Source: CAYQCE01 sp964415885 (lineage in GTDB: Bacteria; Zixibacteria; MSB-5A5; JAABVY01; JAHJOQ01). Taken from it: a stretch of DNA of 64,000 nt. The notes under the pieces were generated by a model, which had not been told where the DNA came from, ran no database searches, and saw only the letters and a list, made by a program, of their open reading frames with translations. The stretch is from the NCBI GenBank assembly GCA_964415885.1, contig CAYQCE010000009.1:1-64000 (forward strand). The letters are read 5' to 3'. Shown here in pieces: positions 61,988-64,000 of this stretch (within the stretch, counting starts at the first letter, position 1; every line of letters starts with the position of its first letter). A program made the translations under genes and the position numbers.

Positions 61988-63154
61988 CTAACCTTTCTTC
62001 TTCGACTTAGACTTCGCGGTGGATTTTCGGGAAGTCTTTTTTGTCGATTTTTTTGCAGTTGTCTTGGCTTTTCCCGACTTGCCACCGGTCGTCTGCCTTG
62101 AGTATTTCAGGACCTGCTCGATGATCTCCTCCGGAGACGGCACAATGCCTCCGGTCCGACCGTAGAAGTGAACCGGCTTCGCACCGAGTATCGCTCGCTC
62201 GACGTCTTCCATCATCTGAGCAGTGCTCATCTCGACCGTCAACACGTTCTTAATGTTAGACTTCGCGGCTTCCTTTTCGATCTGCTTTGCGGGGAATGGG
62301 AAGAGCGATATCGGCCGGAATAGACCGACGGAAACTCCCTGTCTGTCGAGTTCGTCGATTGCGGTCTGGCAGATTCGAGCCATGGTTCCGTATGCCACTA
62401 ACAACAGGTCGTTCTTTTTTGAAATCTTGTAATTCTCGTAACGTACCTCGTCCTTCTCCATCTGCTTGTATTTCCTGTCAAGGACCCAGGAATTTTCTTC
62501 AAGCTGTGTTGGATCGAGAAAGAGAGATTTGATAATGTACGGGTCGCGTCCCTCGCAGCCATCTGCTGCCCATTCTTTCGCGGGAAGCTCGGGCTCTTCG
62601 TATTTTTCCGGGAATTCCACCGGCTCCATCATCTGACCGATCATGCCGTCGCCGATCATCATGACCGGATTGCGGTACTTGTCGGCGAGATGGAACGAGA
62701 GCATCATGAGATCCACGGCTTCCTGGATGCTCGACGGTGCGAGAACCAGGAGCCTGTAGTCGCCGTGACCACCGCCCTTGACCGACTGGTAGTAATCCGA
62801 CTGTGCGGGAAGAATTCCACCGAGGCCGGGACCGCCACGCATGATATTGACAATCACACACGGCAACTGTGCGCCGGCCATGTAGGAGATCGCCTCCTGC
62901 ATCAACGATATTCCGGGGCTCGAGGATGTCGTGAAAACGCGCTTTCCGGTTGAGGCCGCGCCGAAGAGCATGTTTGCCACGGCCAGCTCCGACTCACCCT
63001 GCAGGAAGACACCACCGACCTCCGGGATACGTTTCGACAGATACTCGGCGACCTCGGTCTGCGGCGTAATAGGATAGCAGAAGTAGTTGTTTGCACCCGC
63101 ACGCAGAGCAGCTTCCGCAATCGCCTCGTTACCTTTCATCAATATTCGTGCCAT
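61988..63154 (-). CDS. vorB: 2-Oxoacid:ferredoxin oxidoreductase alpha subunit, VorB type, with Lys-rich tail
   Basis: This 388-residue subunit matches VorB-type (2-oxoisovalerate, branched-chain) alpha chains. Landmarks are GNEAIAEAALRAG, FCYPITPQTEVAEYL, QGESELAVANM, SSSPGISLMQEAISY and VNIMRGGPGLGG. It forms the 2-oxoacid binding site with the beta subunit. After residue 357 comes an unusual tail of about 30 residues made almost only of Lys, Ser, Thr, Ala and Gly, like histone H1-type tails. Since pyruvate dehydrogenase is encoded elsewhere in this window, a branched-chain or 2-oxoglutarate role is more plausible than pyruvate oxidation. Confidence 0.88.
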   Translation of the reverse strand: MARILMKGNEAIAEAALRAGANNYFCYPITPQTEVAEYLSKRIPEVGGVFLQGESELAVANMLFGAASTGKRVFTTSSSPGISLMQEAISYMAGAQLPCVIVNIMRGGPGLGGILPAQSDYYQSVKGGGHGDYRLLVLAPSSIQEAVDLMMLSFHLADKYRNPVMMIGDGMIGQMMEPVEFPEKYEEPELPAKEWAADGCEGRDPYIIKSLFLDPTQLEENSWVLDRKYKQMEKDEVRYENYKISKKNDLLLVAYGTMARICQTAIDELDRQGVSVGLFRPISLFPFPAKQIEKEAAKSNIKNVLTVEMSTAQMMEDVERAILGAKPVHFYGRTGGIVPSPEEIIEQVLKYSRQTTGGKSGKAKTTAKKSTKKTSRKSTAKSKSKKKG

Positions 63155-63180
63155 ATAGATATTTCCTGTTATGCGTCAGC

Positions 63181-63414
63181 TTAGTATTCGAAGAGGCTGA
63201 ACTGCAGCCCGTTCGTGTGCACATCAATTGCTACATCGGGGCAGACCAAAGCACATATTCGGCAGCCGATGCAGCGCGAAGGATCGTGAACCTGAGCGTA
63301 GAAATACCCGCGAACGGTGATGTCTTTCGACATCGAGAGTATCTCCATCGGGCATGCCTGCACACAGAGCTCGCAACCCTTACAGTGATTCTTGTCTATT
63401 GTTACTCTGGGCAT
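63181..63414 (-). CDS. 2-Oxoacid:ferredoxin oxidoreductase delta (2x[4Fe-4S]) subunit
   Basis: This 77-residue bacterial ferredoxin-type subunit has CKGCELCVQACPMEIL and CIGCRICALVCPDVAI. It takes the electrons released by 2-oxoacid oxidation. GAGGGG precedes its ATG. It is followed 26 bases later by the alpha subunit. Confidence 0.92.
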   Translation of the reverse strand: MPRVTIDKNHCKGCELCVQACPMEILSMSKDITVRGYFYAQVHDPSRCIGCRICALVCPDVAIDVHTNGLQFSLFEY

Positions 63415-63433
63415 AAATCCCCTCGATATATGT

Positions 63434-64000
63434 TTATTGTTTGCCGGCTTTCGATTCTCTCTCCCACGGCTTGAGCAGCATTCGCTCGAGAGGAAGAACC
63501 GGAAGCCCGTCTGTATTTACGTCGCTCTTGTCGAGAATCGCTTTGAGCGCACTGACAAATACGATGGGCAGCCCGGATTCGCGGGAGACCTCCCGCGCGA
63601 GCTTGATCCCATCCTGGACTACGGTCGCGTCGGTAAATTCCATCATATGGCTGTTTGAAATCAGGCCGGTGAATGTCAGTCGTGACGCACGCTCGATACC
63701 GTTCAACATTTTTACACTGCTCGTCATGTCCCTGGTGAATGGCCGGTTGGCGTTCAGGACGAGAAACATGTCATAATCCACGCCATCGTCAAACGCGTCG
63801 GAGAGGGAGGACAGCACTCTCGCACCCACATCATCTCCACCGACGTCCAGTATGGTCTTACCCTGATGACCTTCTATCGCCCCTTTGACTTGCGGAAGTA
63901 TGATCGGGAGATCGGCGTATTCGTGCGCGCCCTCGGGCACTATTGCCTCGATGCCGTACTCAGCGAGAGCCTTGCGTGCTTCGCGTGATCTGAAGTACGG
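63434..64000 (-). CDS. P-loop (CbiA/ParA-like) protein, 5-prime part beyond window
   Basis: The frame is open to the window edge; 188 C-terminal residues are visible and the N-terminus is missing. Segments TILDVGGDDVGARVLSSL, MFLVLNANRPFTRDM and TGLISNSHMMEFT fit the cobyrinic-acid-synthase/ParA type of P-loop fold, where the Walker A would be in the missing part. An in-frame GTG at 63940 could be mistaken for the start, but the coding sequence clearly continues upstream. It is the first visible gene of the operon and may be an accessory or maturation factor for the oxidoreductase; that is inference. Confidence 0.75.
   Translation of the reverse strand, partial: PYFRSREARKALAEYGIEAIVPEGAHEYADLPIILPQVKGAIEGHQGKTILDVGGDDVGARVLSSLSDAFDDGVDYDMFLVLNANRPFTRDMTSSVKMLNGIERASRLTFTGLISNSHMMEFTDATVVQDGIKLAREVSRESGLPIVFVSALKAILDKSDVNTDGLPVLPLERMLLKPWERESKAGKQ

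Overview
The window looks like a piece of chromosome from an uncultivated Gram-negative bacterium of the Fibrobacterota-Chlorobiota-Bacteroidota (FCB) supergroup, most like candidate phylum Zixibacteria. The grounds are a secreted giant protein ending in a type IX-secretion-like C-terminal sorting domain, dockerin-like repeats on two secreted proteins, outer-membrane and lipoprotein signals, RodA/PBP2 elongasome genes, and a gap-pgk-tpiA-secG run. This assignment is inference; no rRNA gene is present. Starts are often TTG (at least nine genes) or GTG, usually behind a good Shine-Dalgarno sequence. No insertion sequence, prophage or CRISPR array was seen.

Layout. 0.1-6.1 kb (+): envelope glycan genes (UPF0104 membrane protein, YfhO-like protein, two family-2 glycosyltransferases, a WecA/MraY-like sugar-phosphate transferase). 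6.1-12.1 kb (+): accA, a Trm112-like zinc ribbon, a PTS IIA protein and mreC-mreD-mrdA-rodA. 12.2-14.8 kb: a two-domain aspartic protease with PDZ and a beta-barrel protein. 14.8-18.5 kb: gap, pgk, tpiA, secG and tRNA-Leu(GAG). 18.6-20.7 kb: SDR, eukaryote-spaced PTPS and folE2, a candidate tetrahydropterin pathway. 21.0-26.5 kb: pyruvate dehydrogenase complex aceE-aceF-lpd. 26.4-29.1 kb: an aconitase N-terminal remnant, a methyltransferase and a class II photolyase. 29.2-38.7 kb: a Ser/Thr kinase with TolB-like and TPR regions, a secreted M43-type metalloprotease, and a histidine kinase/sigma-54 activator pair.

39.2-41.3 kb (-): a lipoprotein, a Janus/Ocnus (phosphohistidine phosphatase-like) protein and an EamA transporter. 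41.8-47.4 kb (+): a 1864-residue repeat protein with HYR, alternating Ig-like, cohesin-like, dockerin-like and sorting domains, then a terminator and tRNA-Leu(CAG). 47.7-51.8 kb (-): a tight ATP-grasp / FemAB-like / TPP-enzyme cluster of unknown purpose. 52.1-53.6 kb: a type IV pilin-like gene, an upstream structured RNA candidate on the minus strand, and a rubrerythrin-like protein. 54.0-56.7 kb: a P-type cation ATPase.

57.1-64.0 kb (-): one long operon combining a VorB-type 2-oxoacid:ferredoxin oxidoreductase (delta, alpha, beta, gamma) with NuoE-, NuoF- and truncated NuoG-like subunits, a poly-cluster ferredoxin and, running off the window edge, a P-loop-family protein. It has no hydrogenase subunit. 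The set would couple 2-oxoacid oxidation through ferredoxin to NAD(P), and is the most system-like novelty here. The next most interesting are the pterin trio, the ATP-grasp/FemAB/TPP cluster, the Janus/Ocnus protein and the RNA candidate upstream of the pilin.
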